DNA of 64,000 nucleotides from an uncultured bacterium. GTDB lineage: Bacteria; Krumholzibacteriota; Krumholzibacteriia; LZORAL124-64-63. This document shows, piece after piece, positions 55,897-64,000 of this stretch. Numbering within the stretch: the first letter of the stretch is position 1; each line of letters opens with the position of its first letter. The notes below the pieces were generated by a model, which saw only the letters and a list, made by a program, of their open reading frames with translations, searched no databases and was not told the DNA's origin. Position numbers and translations under genes: made by a program. The stretch lies in the NCBI GenBank assembly GCA_903859215.1, contig CAIOLW010000144.1, positions 1-64,000 of the forward strand. The letters run 5' to 3'.

Positions 55897-58757
55897 AACT
55901 CGGTGCGCTTGATCTCCTCGATCTCGTAACACTCGAGGACGTCGCCCTCTTCCATGTCGTAGAAGTTCTCCAACCCGATACCGCATTCGTACCCGGTCGC
56001 GACTTCCCTGGCGTCTTCCTTGAAGCGCTTGAGCGAGTTGACCTTGCCCTCGAAGACCACGACCTCGTTGCGCACCAGCCGCGCGCGCGAGTTCCGCTTG
56101 ATGACGCCGTCCAGCACCATCGAGCCGGCCACCGAGCCGACCTTCGGGATCCGGAACACGACGCGCACCTGGGCGCGACCGGTCGAGACCTCGCGCTTGA
56201 TGCTGCCGAGCAGGCCGGCCATCGCCTTCTTGAGCGTGTCGACGACCTCGTAGATGATGTCGAAGACCTCGATGGTCACGTTGTGCCGCTTGGCCATGTC
56301 CTGGATCGCGGCGCCCGGACGCAGGTGGAAGCCGATGATCATGGCGCCCACGTTGGCCGCCAGCAGCACATCGGATTCCGAAACCGCGCCCACGGCCTTG
56401 TGCATGATGCGGACCTGCACCTCGGACGTGTTCAGTTCCATGAGCTGGCCGGCAAGGGCCTCCACGGAACCGGCGACGTCGCCCTTGATGATGATCGGCA
56501 GTTCCTTGAGGTCGCCGGCGCTCATCAGGTTGGCCAGGTTGTCCAGGTCGATGACCTGCTTCGGCCCGACCAGCTTCTGCTGGCGCTGCAGGCTGCGGCG
56601 CTTGGCCGCCAGGTCGCGGGCCTCGCGCTCGGTCTCCAGCCCGTAGAAGCGGTCGCCGGCCTCGGGCACCGCCGAGGCGCCCAGCACCTCGCAGGGCTCG
56701 CCGGGCATCACGATCTTCATCGTCTTGCCGCGCTCGTCCTGCAGGGCGCGCACCTTGCCGTCAACCATGCCGGCCAGGAAGTTGTCGCCCATCTTCAGGG
56801 TGCCCTGCTCCATGAGGACCGTGAACACGACGCCCCGGCCCTGTTCCTTCTTGGCCTCGATCACGATGCCGCGCGCGGGGCCCTTCGGGCTGGCCTTGAG
56901 CTCCAGCACCTCGGCCTGCAGGTGGATCATGTCGAGCAGGTTCTCGATGCCGATGCCCTTCTTGGCCGAGATCTCGGCGATCATCGTCGAGCCGCCGAAC
57001 TCCTCGACCGCGATGCCGTGCTGCAGCAGCTCGTGCTTCACCAGGTCCGGACGCGAGCCCGGCAGGTCGATCTTGTTGATCGCCACGATCATGGGCACGC
57101 CCGCCGCCTTCGCGTGCGAGATGGCCTCGACCGTCTGCGGCATGACGCGATCGTCGGCCGCCACGATCAGGATCACGATGTCCGTCACCTGCGCGCCGCG
57201 GGCGCGCATGGCGGTGAACGCCGCGTGGCCCGGGGTGTCCAGGAACGTGATCGGGCCCTTCGCCGTCGCCACGGTGTAGGCGCCGATGTGCTGCGTGATG
57301 CCGCCGGCCTCGCCCGCGATCACGTTCGTGTTGCGGATACGGTCCAGCAGCGACGTCTTGCCATGGTCGACGTGACCCATGACGGTCACCACCGGCGGGC
57401 GATCCACCAGGTCCTCGTCCTTGGCCGCTTCGGTCTCGAGCACTTCCTCGCCGTACTCGGAGAGGAACTCGACCTCGCGGTCGTAATCGGCCGCCAGCAG
57501 TTCGATGCTGGACTTCTCCAGCCGCTGGTTGATGGTCGCCATGATGCCGACGCTGAACAGCTTGCCGATCAGCTCCTGGGCCTTGACCTGCAGCTTGTCG
57601 GCCAGCTCCTGGACGGTGATGTACTCGGTCAGCTTCAGCAGGGTGGTCTCCACCGTCTCGTCTTCTTCCTGTTCTCCGCCCTTGCGCCGTTTCTTCTTGC
57701 CCGTGGCGCCGCCGAGCTGCGCCATGGTCGCCTTGACCGCGCGCTGCACCTCGACATCATCGACCTTCTTCTTCTTCTTGCGGGCGCGCTTGGCGCGCTG
57801 GTTCGCTTCGCGGGCGTCGGCTTCCTCGCGACGGCGCGCAATGGCCGCCTTGATGGAGTCGCGCACCGAATCGCTGCTGACGGTGCCGGTGCCGGCAGCG
57901 CCGGGCGTGGTGCCGTCGGCCCGCGGCTTCGGCGCCGCGCGGATGATGTCGCCGACCTTGAAGCCGTCGTTCTTCTTCGTGCCCAGGCCGTCCAGCGGAT
58001 CGGCCGGGCTGCCCGGGCCGGCCGGCTTGGCCGGCGTACCGGCGGGAGCCGCGGCTTCCGGCGTCGCGGCCGGCGCCTCGCCCTCGACGTGCGCCGGCGT
58101 CTCGGTCGTGTCGACGACCGGGGCCTCGAACGCGTCGGCCAGCACATCGCCGGCCTCGGCGACGGGCGCCACCTCGACGGGCTCGACGACCACCGGCACC
58201 TCTTCGGGCTTCGGCAGGTCGGCCTTCTTGACCAGGCGCGCCTTCACCTGGCGGGCCTCCGCGTGCTCTTCGCGCTTGGCGGCCAGGTCGGATTCGCGCT
58301 TCTCGTGTTCCTCGCGGCGCCGCGCGGCCTCGGCTTCCCTGGCCTGCTCGACAGCGTCCTTGTCGGCCTGCGCCTTCTTGGACACCGCGGTGGCCTGGCC
58401 GGCCTTCTTGATGACCAGCACCTTGGGCTTGGCGACGACCTTCTTCTTGGTCACCTTCTTCTTCGTGACCTTCAGCTCCGGCTCGGGCTCGTCCGTCGGG
58501 ACGGGCTTCTCGAGCGGCTTGAGCGCCGCCACGTTCTTGAGCTGGTCGGGGTTGAGCCCGTGCGAGCGCGCGTAGTTCTCGCGCGCAAGCTCACGCTTGC
58601 GCTGGAAGATGGCGTGGACCTTGTCCACGTCCTCGTCCTCGAGCACGCTCATGTGGCTCTTGGCCTCGACCTTCATCTTCTGGAGCAGATCCATGATCTG
58701 CTTGCTGTCGACACCGTAGTGCCGACCCAGTTCGTAAACGCGCAGCTTCCTCAGCAA
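55893..58757 (-). CDS. infB: Translation initiation factor IF-2
   Basis: PPVVTVMGHVDHGKTSLLDRIR; probable TTG start (LLRKLRVYELGRHYGVD) after GGAGG. Confidence 0.96.
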   Translation of the reverse strand: MLRKLRVYELGRHYGVDSKQIMDLLQKMKVEAKSHMSVLEDEDVDKVHAIFQRKRELARENYARSHGLNPDQLKNVAALKPLEKPVPTDEPEPELKVTKKKVTKKKVVAKPKVLVIKKAGQATAVSKKAQADKDAVEQAREAEAARRREEHEKRESDLAAKREEHAEARQVKARLVKKADLPKPEEVPVVVEPVEVAPVAEAGDVLADAFEAPVVDTTETPAHVEGEAPAATPEAAAPAGTPAKPAGPGSPADPLDGLGTKKNDGFKVGDIIRAAPKPRADGTTPGAAGTGTVSSDSVRDSIKAAIARRREEADAREANQRAKRARKKKKKVDDVEVQRAVKATMAQLGGATGKKKRRKGGEQEEDETVETTLLKLTEYITVQELADKLQVKAQELIGKLFSVGIMATINQRLEKSSIELLAADYDREVEFLSEYGEEVLETEAAKDEDLVDRPPVVTVMGHVDHGKTSLLDRIRNTNVIAGEAGGITQHIGAYTVATAKGPITFLDTPGHAAFTAMRARGAQVTDIVILIVAADDRVMPQTVEAISHAKAAGVPMIVAINKIDLPGSRPDLVKHELLQHGIAVEEFGGSTMIAEISAKKGIGIENLLDMIHLQAEVLELKASPKGPARGIVIEAKKEQGRGVVFTVLMEQGTLKMGDNFLAGMVDGKVRALQDERGKTMKIVMPGEPCEVLGASAVPEAGDRFYGLETEREARDLAAKRRSLQRQQKLVGPKQVIDLDNLANLMSAGDLKELPIIIKGDVAGSVEALAGQLMELNTSEVQVRIMHKAVGAVSESDVLLAANVGAMIIGFHLRPGAAIQDMAKRHNVTIEVFDIIYEVVDTLKKAMAGLLGSIKREVSTGRAQVRVVFRIPKVGSVAGSMVLDGVIKRNSRARLVRNEVVVFEGKVNSLKRFKEDAREVATGYECGIGLENFYDMEEGDVLECYEIEEIKRTEL

Positions 58758-58821
58758 CTCGCACAACCTCCGACAGCGGGATGTCCGCCGCGCCCGGCCC
58801 ATACGGCCCGGCGCCCTGACG

Positions 58822-59190
58822 TCACCCCAGTTTCCGGATCCCGTCGACGAAACCCGGATCACACACACTCACGACCGAGAGCTTGTTTCGTCCCAGGTGC
58901 GTCGCCAGTTCGTCGCACGTGACCTGGTCGGCCACGAAGCCCCGCACCGGCTCCCACCGCAGCGCCCGTGTGCGCTGCCCGGCTCCCATGTCGACCGCCA
59001 GGATCACCAGCGGCCTTTCGTTCCGGTGGACGGCCTGCTCCACCGCGCTCCAACCCACCTGCAGCTTGTTCGCGCGCCGGGCCAGGCCCAGCAGCGCCAG
59101 CAGTCGCGACGGATCGCGCGGGACGGCAGTGGCGTCCTTGTCCAAAGCGTCCTTGTCCACAGCGTCCTGGTCCACAGCGTCCTGGTCCAA
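58822..59190 (-). CDS. L7Ae-family ribosomal/RNA-binding protein (YlxQ-like)
   Basis: RLLALLGLARRANKLQVGWSAVEQAVHRNERPLVILAVDMG; TTG start directly after the nusA stop (TAG TTG); repeat-derived N-terminus. Confidence 0.75.
   Translation of the reverse strand: MDQDAVDQDAVDKDALDKDATAVPRDPSRLLALLGLARRANKLQVGWSAVEQAVHRNERPLVILAVDMGAGQRTRALRWEPVRGFVADQVTCDELATHLGRNKLSVVSVCDPGFVDGIRKLG
59131..59190. repeat. Four 15-bp tandem repeats GCGTCCTkGTCCAmA
   Basis: gcgtccttgtccaaa gcgtccttgtccaca gcgtcctggtccaca gcgtcctggtccaac; encodes DQDAV/DKDAL repeats at the L7Ae-like N-terminus. Confidence 0.93.
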
Positions 59191-60681
59191 CTAGTCGTCC
59201 AGTTCGGTGTTGGCGAACGGGTTGACCTTCGGCTCTTCCTCTTCGGCCTCGGTCTTCGGCAAGTCCTTGAACAGCTCGCCCGCCGGCATGGGCACGTCGC
59301 CCTGCTCGAACGCGGCCAGCGTCTCGTCGGACTGCATGCCCTCGTCGGTCAGCGCCGACTCGTCGAACAGCGGCTTCTCGGCCTCGGCTTCCTTGGCCAG
59401 CTCCTCGGCGATCGTCCGGTCGATCAGCACCTTCAGCTGGTCCGAGGTCATCTGGGCCGTGGTCTGCAGCGTCTCGGCCGTCTCCTCGTCCATGCCCGGC
59501 AGCTCGACCAGGGTGGCGTACGGGACGTCGGCCAGGGCGTCGATGGTGTCGATGCCCACGGCCTCGAGCACGACCAGGATCTCCGGCGTGACGCCGTCCA
59601 TCTCGGCCAGCTGCATGGTCATCTCGTCGACGACGCGCTGGCGGATGCCGTACTCGCGCGCCGACACGAGGTCGATCTTCCATTCGGTCAGCTTGGCGGC
59701 CAGGCGGACGTTCTTGCCTTCCTTGCCGATCGCCTTGCTGAGCTGGTCGTCGCCGACGATGACCGTGGCCTCGTTGCGGTCGCGGTGCAGCTCGATGTGG
59801 CTGACGATGGCCGGGCTCAGCGCGCGGGCGATCATCAGGCTGGGCTCGGCGCTCCAGGGCACGATGTCCACGCGCTCGCCCGAGAGCTCGCGCGTCACGG
59901 CCTGCACGCGGCTGCCCTTCATGCCGACGCAGCTGCCCACCGGGTCGACCCGGTCGTCGTTGCTGACCACGGCGATCTTCGAGCGGGTTCCCGGCTCGCG
60001 CGCCACGGCCCGGATCTCGACGATCTTCTCCTGGATCTCGGGCACTTCCTGCTCGAACAGCGCCTTCAGGAAACCGGGATGGCTGCGCGAGAGGATGACC
60101 TGCGGGCCCTTGGCGTTGTCCAGCACCTCGATGATGAAGCAGCGGACCGTCTTGCCCTGGTGCAGCTTCTCGCCGCGGATCTGCTCGCGGAACGGCATCA
60201 TCGCCTCGGTGCGGCCCAGGTTGACCAGCACGTTGCCGCGGTCGACCTGCTGCACGGTGCCCACGATGATCTCGTTGACCCTGTTCTTGTACTCCTCGAA
60301 GATCTGCGCGCGCTCGGCCTCGCGGACCTTCTGCACCAGGATCTGCTTGGCGACCAGGATGGCGTTGCGGCCGAACTCGTCGACCTCCAGCGGCCAGCGG
60401 AGCTCATCGCCCAGTTCGACACCCTCGCCGAACTCGATCTGCGCCTCTTCCAGCGAGATGTCGGTATCCGGGTCGTCGACTTCCTCGACCACCGTCTTGA
60501 CCATCTCGACCGACATCGCCCCGGTCACGGGGTCGACCTTCGCATCGATGTTCGCCTCGGCGCCCAGCTTCTTGCGGGCAGCCGACTGCAGGCCGGCCTC
60601 GAGCGACTCGATGATGATGGCCTTGTCGATGTTCTTTTCCCTGGCGATCTCGTTCAGGGCCTGCAGTACGTTGTGGTCCAT
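59191..60681 (-). CDS. nusA: Transcription termination/antitermination factor NusA
   Basis: S1/KH domains: VDPVGSCVGMKGSRVQAVTRELSGERVDIVPW. Confidence 0.97.
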   Translation of the reverse strand: MDHNVLQALNEIAREKNIDKAIIIESLEAGLQSAARKKLGAEANIDAKVDPVTGAMSVEMVKTVVEEVDDPDTDISLEEAQIEFGEGVELGDELRWPLEVDEFGRNAILVAKQILVQKVREAERAQIFEEYKNRVNEIIVGTVQQVDRGNVLVNLGRTEAMMPFREQIRGEKLHQGKTVRCFIIEVLDNAKGPQVILSRSHPGFLKALFEQEVPEIQEKIVEIRAVAREPGTRSKIAVVSNDDRVDPVGSCVGMKGSRVQAVTRELSGERVDIVPWSAEPSLMIARALSPAIVSHIELHRDRNEATVIVGDDQLSKAIGKEGKNVRLAAKLTEWKIDLVSAREYGIRQRVVDEMTMQLAEMDGVTPEILVVLEAVGIDTIDALADVPYATLVELPGMDEETAETLQTTAQMTSDQLKVLIDRTIAEELAKEAEAEKPLFDESALTDEGMQSDETLAAFEQGDVPMPAGELFKDLPKTEAEEEEPKVNPFANTELDD

Positions 60682-60684
60682 GCG

Positions 60685-61395
60685 CTAACTCTCCTGCTTG
60701 TCCGGGCCGCCGCCGGCCTTGCCGTCTTTGTTCTTCGGGCGGCCCTTGCGCCGCGCCGGGCGTTCCCGGCGCTCCTGCTGTTTCGCGTCCTTCTTCTGCC
60801 GGCGGTCCGCGTGGATGATCGCCTGCACATCGAACTCGGGATCGAGGTTGCCCTCGCGCAGCCGGCTCATCCCCAGGGTGACCGGCTTCGGCAGCGCGGC
60901 GGGCGGCGGCGCGGGCTTGGCCGCCTCGCCCTCCACCGGGCCAGGCGTCGTGTCGGCCCGCGGCACCGGCTGGATGGTCACCGTCGAGGCGCTCACTTCC
61001 AGCAACGTGCCGCGGAGCCGCTTGGCGCCGTCGGGAACGGAGACCTTCACCTCGATGCGCTTGCCGACCGCGGCCAGGTAATGCTCCCGGGTCCGCAACG
61101 GCCGCCGCACACCGGGCGACGAGACTTCGAGCACGTAGGGGTCGGCGATGGAGTCGGCCTCTTCGAGCAGCATGCTGACGGTGCGCGACGCGGTCGCCAC
61201 TTCGTCGAGATTGATGCCGCCCTCGGGCAGGTCGACGAAGATGCGCAGCGTGATGCGACCGCCGCCCCGGAACACGCGGACGTCCAGCAGCTCGAAGCCC
61301 TGGTTCGTCAGCTCGCCCTCCAGCAAGTCGATGACCTCGGCGGCGAGCCGCCTGGGTTCGAATCGCGTGGTTTCGGGCGTTCCGGGTTCGGTCAA
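60685..61395 (-). CDS. rimP: Ribosome maturation factor RimP
   Basis: FELLDVRVFRGGGRITLRIFVDLPEGGINLDEVATASRTVSMLLEE...YVLEVSSPGVRRPLRTREHY; TTG start. Confidence 0.93.
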   Translation of the reverse strand: MTEPGTPETTRFEPRRLAAEVIDLLEGELTNQGFELLDVRVFRGGGRITLRIFVDLPEGGINLDEVATASRTVSMLLEEADSIADPYVLEVSSPGVRRPLRTREHYLAAVGKRIEVKVSVPDGAKRLRGTLLEVSASTVTIQPVPRADTTPGPVEGEAAKPAPPPAALPKPVTLGMSRLREGNLDPEFDVQAIIHADRRQKKDAKQQERRERPARRKGRPKNKDGKAGGGPDKQES

Positions 61396-61418
61396 GTCTC
61401 GGCACCATCCATCGGGCT

Positions 61419-61446
61419 AAAAAAAAAGTGGACGTTAAGCCCACCT
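61419..61446 (-). terminator. Terminator/attenuator-like hairpin in rimP leader
   Basis: Reverse strand GGTGGGC-TTAAC-GTCCAC(T) stem followed by 9 Ts, 24 nt before the rimP TTG. Confidence 0.55.
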
Positions 61447-61489
61447 CAAAAAGCCCACCTGCGTTGCTGTGGGGTCTCTGGGTGATGCC

Positions 61490-61518
61490 AATATACCCGG
61501 CGGGGGCGTTTGCAGCAA
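61490..61518 (-). promoter_or_regulatory. Candidate sigma70-type promoter of rimP-nusA-infB operon
   Basis: Reverse strand TTGCTG (61513-61518), exact 17-bp spacer, TATATT (61490-61495). Confidence 0.7.
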
Positions 61519-61684
61519 GCGCAATCGGTTTGGGGGGTTGGGGATGGGAGTTCGGGTTTTCGGAAGGGTTCGGGGCCAGCCGGGCCCGACTTTGTTTGCC
61601 GCGACGGGATCCCCTTAAATGACAACATATTATCGATAAATGTTCATCCGGCCTGCGAACCGGGTCGCGGGGCCTTTGCGCCGC

Positions 61685-61704
61685 CACTTGCGCCGGCGCA
61701 AGTC
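61685..61704. repeat. Dispersed palindrome copy 5 (18-bp perfect 61686-61703)
   Basis: CACTTGCGCCGGCGCAAGTC, next to the 3' end of the methyltransferase gene. Confidence 0.97.
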
Positions 61705-61712
61705 GGGCCTGG

Positions 61713-62450
61713 TCAGCCGGCCACCCCCACCACGTCGATCGCCCACGGCGCCACCGCCGTCTCGCTGACCCAGGCGATGCCCTCGTCGGGCCGGCCCAGC
61801 GGCAGGTGCTCATGGATCCGCATCATCCCCGCCCGCCGGTACACCTCCAGGTACGCGTCCCGCTCCCAGAGGATGTCGTCGACCGGCCGGCGGTCGGGCA
61901 CATCGAGCATGATGATCCGCACCTGGTCGCCGGTGCGGGCCTGACGGTTTTCCGGGAAGTCCTTCGTCGAGAACGACACCCACTCGTGCCTGTAGATGTC
62001 CGGCGACGAGACCAGGTTCAGCAGCCGGCCGCCGGGCGCCAGGCGCGCGCGCAGCGCCGACATCAGCGCCACCTTCTTCTCCCAGCCGGGGATGTTGTCG
62101 AAGGTGAAGGCCGACAGGACCAGGTCGAAGGGGCCCGTCACATCGTCGGCAAGGTCGCCGTCGCGCACCAGGTGGTAGCCGCCCTGCGGGTCGCGCGCGC
62201 GGGCGAGGTCGAGCATCGCGGCGGAGATGTCGGCGCCGCACGCGTCCCAGCCGTGCGCTTTCAGGAAGCGCGTCGAGCGTCCGGCGCCGCAGCCGAAATC
62301 GAGGGCGCGGCGGGTCGGCGTGTTTGCGTGACGCGTGATGAGGTCGGGGATATCGCGGAACGCCAGATGGTAGGTGCCCGGGTACTCGAGCTGGTCGTAC
62401 GAGGCGGCGCGGTCGGCATCGTCATACACGTTGCTGAAGTCATCGGTCAT
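61713..62450 (-). CDS. Class I SAM-dependent methyltransferase
   Basis: RALDFGCGAGRSTRFLKAHGWDACGADISAAMLDLARARDP; FDLVLSAFTFDNIPG. Confidence 0.9.
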   Translation of the reverse strand: MTDDFSNVYDDADRAASYDQLEYPGTYHLAFRDIPDLITRHANTPTRRALDFGCGAGRSTRFLKAHGWDACGADISAAMLDLARARDPQGGYHLVRDGDLADDVTGPFDLVLSAFTFDNIPGWEKKVALMSALRARLAPGGRLLNLVSSPDIYRHEWVSFSTKDFPENRQARTGDQVRIIMLDVPDRRPVDDILWERDAYLEVYRRAGMMRIHEHLPLGRPDEGIAWVSETAVAPWAIDVVGVAG

Positions 62451-62464
62451 CTTCGCATCCCCCT

Positions 62465-62482
62465 ACTTGCGCCGGCGCCAGT
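62465..62482. repeat. Dispersed palindrome copy 6 (one mismatch pair)
   Basis: ACTTGCGCCGGCGCCAGT, immediately 5' of the methyltransferase gene. Confidence 0.9.
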
Positions 62483-62501
62483 TATCTGAAAGACCAGCGT
62501 C

Positions 62502-63590
62502 CTACTGCCACCGGAAAATCCGCACCGCCACCACGAACCCCACTAGCCCCCACACCACCAGCACCAGCACCGGCGACCACACCATTGCCAGCGACGACCC
62601 GTCGTTGATGATCCCGCGCAGCGCGTCGTTGAGCGCCGTCAGCGGCAGGATGCGGATAAAGGGCAGCGCAAAAGCCGGGAAACGCTCGTAGCTGAAGAAG
62701 GTGCCCGAAAGCAGCCACATGGGCAACTGCACCAGGTTCATCCAGCCGGACACGGCCTCGATGGTGCGCGGCCGCGCCGCGACCAAAAGGCCGATGCCTC
62801 CGAAGCTGAGCGCCCCCAGCAGCGAGACCAGCATCACGGCCGCGAGCGAGCCCTGGATGCGCACCCCGAACAGCAGGCGCCCGGCGCCGGCGATGGCCGC
62901 CACCTCGAGCCCCAGGAACAGCAGGCGCGACAGCGCGATCGAGGCCAGGTAGTCGCCCCGCCGCATGGGCGTGGCGGCCAGCCGCTTCAGCAGCTTGTTG
63001 ACGCGCGCGCTGACGACCGAGAAGCCGATGCCCCACAGCCCGCTGCCCATCAGGTTCATGCCGATCAGGCCGGGGATCAGGAAGTCGATGTACCGCGAGC
63101 CGCGCGTGGGCGGCGGGCCGTCGCGCGCGGCGACCGCATCGGTGCGGCCCCAGGCGCGCTGCACGACGTCGTCGACGACCAGGCGGGCGGCGCGGCCCTC
63201 GGCCCGCGCGGGGTCGAACCCGTAGACCAGGGCGGGCGGCGCGCTGCCGGCGGCGGGTGCGGGCGGCGCGCTGGGGTCCAGGCCGACGATCACCTCGACG
63301 CGCGTCTTGCGCAGGGCCACGGCGGCGTCCGCTTCATTCATGACGCGCAGCTGCAGGCGCGGCGAGGTGCGCAGTTTCTTCTCGAGCTCGGCGCGCGCGG
63401 CGGGCGGGCCGCTGTCGAGCAGCGCCACGGAAGTCAGCGCCCCGGTCTGCGACCGGAACGCGATCCCCAGCGCGACGGCCATCAGCACCGGGAATACGAA
63501 GACCCAGAACACGGCCTCGGGCTCGCGCACGAATTCGAGGATGCGCGCGAGGGTCAGTTCCACCAGCGGAGGCAGGCGACGGTTACTCAT
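62502..63590 (-). CDS. ABC-2 type transporter permease
   Basis: FWVFVFPVLMAVALGIAFRSQT; NLMGSGLWGIGFSVVSARVNKLLKRLAATPMRRGDYLAS. Confidence 0.9.
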   Translation of the reverse strand: MSNRRLPPLVELTLARILEFVREPEAVFWVFVFPVLMAVALGIAFRSQTGALTSVALLDSGPPAARAELEKKLRTSPRLQLRVMNEADAAVALRKTRVEVIVGLDPSAPPAPAAGSAPPALVYGFDPARAEGRAARLVVDDVVQRAWGRTDAVAARDGPPPTRGSRYIDFLIPGLIGMNLMGSGLWGIGFSVVSARVNKLLKRLAATPMRRGDYLASIALSRLLFLGLEVAAIAGAGRLLFGVRIQGSLAAVMLVSLLGALSFGGIGLLVAARPRTIEAVSGWMNLVQLPMWLLSGTFFSYERFPAFALPFIRILPLTALNDALRGIINDGSSLAMVWSPVLVLVVWGLVGFVVAVRIFRWQ

Positions 63591-64000
63591 CGCGCAACCC
63601 CCGCCCGGTCAGGTGCACGAAGACGTCCTCGAGCGTGGCCTGGTGCGTGCTGAGCCGCTCCATCTGCAGCCCGCGCGCGGCCAGGGCGTTGATGACCGAG
63701 GGCAGCACCGGCCCGGCCTGTTCCACGTTGAGCACCCACGATTCGGATTGCCTGATGACCGACCGCACGCCCGGCAACGCCGCCAGTTCGGCCTGGTCGA
63801 TGTCGCCGTCGGCCGTGAACGTGATGACCTGCCGCGCGCCCAGGGAGTCGACCAGCGCCGCCGGCGCGTCCTGCGCGATGACCTTGCCGTGGTCGATAAT
63901 GGCCACGCGGTCGCACAGCCGCGCCGCCTCTTCCATGTAGTGCGTGGTCAGGATGACGGTGCCGCCCAGCTGCTTGAACTGCTCGACGATCTCCCACACC
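63583..64000 (-). CDS. ABC transporter ATP-binding protein, C-terminal part (truncated by window edge)
   Basis: GGTVILTTHYMEEAARLCDRVAIIDHGKVIAQD (H-loop region of drug/ABC-2 ATPases). Confidence 0.88.
   Translation of the reverse strand, partial: VWEIVEQFKQLGGTVILTTHYMEEAARLCDRVAIIDHGKVIAQDAPAALVDSLGARQVITFTADGDIDQAELAALPGVRSVIRQSESWVLNVEQAGPVLPSVINALAARGLQMERLSTHQATLEDVFVHLTGRGLRDE

Noticed and set aside
61320-61350. GGTTCGAATC resembling a tRNA T-loop
   Set aside because: Lies inside the rimP coding sequence (TTRFEPRRL); no acceptor, D-arm or anticodon arm around it.

Overview
High-GC bacterial chromosomal window of 64 kb with no rRNA, tRNA or CRISPR array recognised. The taxon cannot be assigned from the sequence alone.

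Main blocks: (1) dipeptide-type ABC permeases, then a lipoprotein plus outer-membrane protein pair. (2) A glycine cleavage operon (gcvT-gcvH-gcvPA-gcvPB) followed by a lipoate ligase gene. (3) uvrA, a cyclophilin, a TPR/DUF4388 operon, an aminotransferase, an M16 peptidase and pnp/rpsO. (4) A large exopolysaccharide locus (about 23.5-47.9 kb) with two flippases, two polymerase/ligase-type proteins, Wza/Wzz, many glycosyltransferases and a lower-GC opposite-strand island at about 35.6-39.7 kb. (5) A PAS protein, a Gfo/Idh/MocA oxidoreductase, an HNH endonuclease, a cupin, and the rimP-nusA-L7Ae-infB-rbfA/DHH-truB-ribF translation cluster. (6) A methyltransferase and an ABC-2 exporter.

Most unusual signals: a dispersed 14-20 bp palindrome (core TTGCGCCGGCGCAA, six copies, all at 50.4-62.5 kb). 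Three copies lie in frame inside the HNH endonuclease gene and two flank a methyltransferase gene. Others are a 33-bp-arm inverted repeat overlapping the infB stop codon, in-frame 15-bp minisatellites in two translation-operon genes, a terminator-like hairpin between a strong promoter and rimP, and a protein in the polysaccharide locus with a nucleotidyltransferase-like region and two P-loops.
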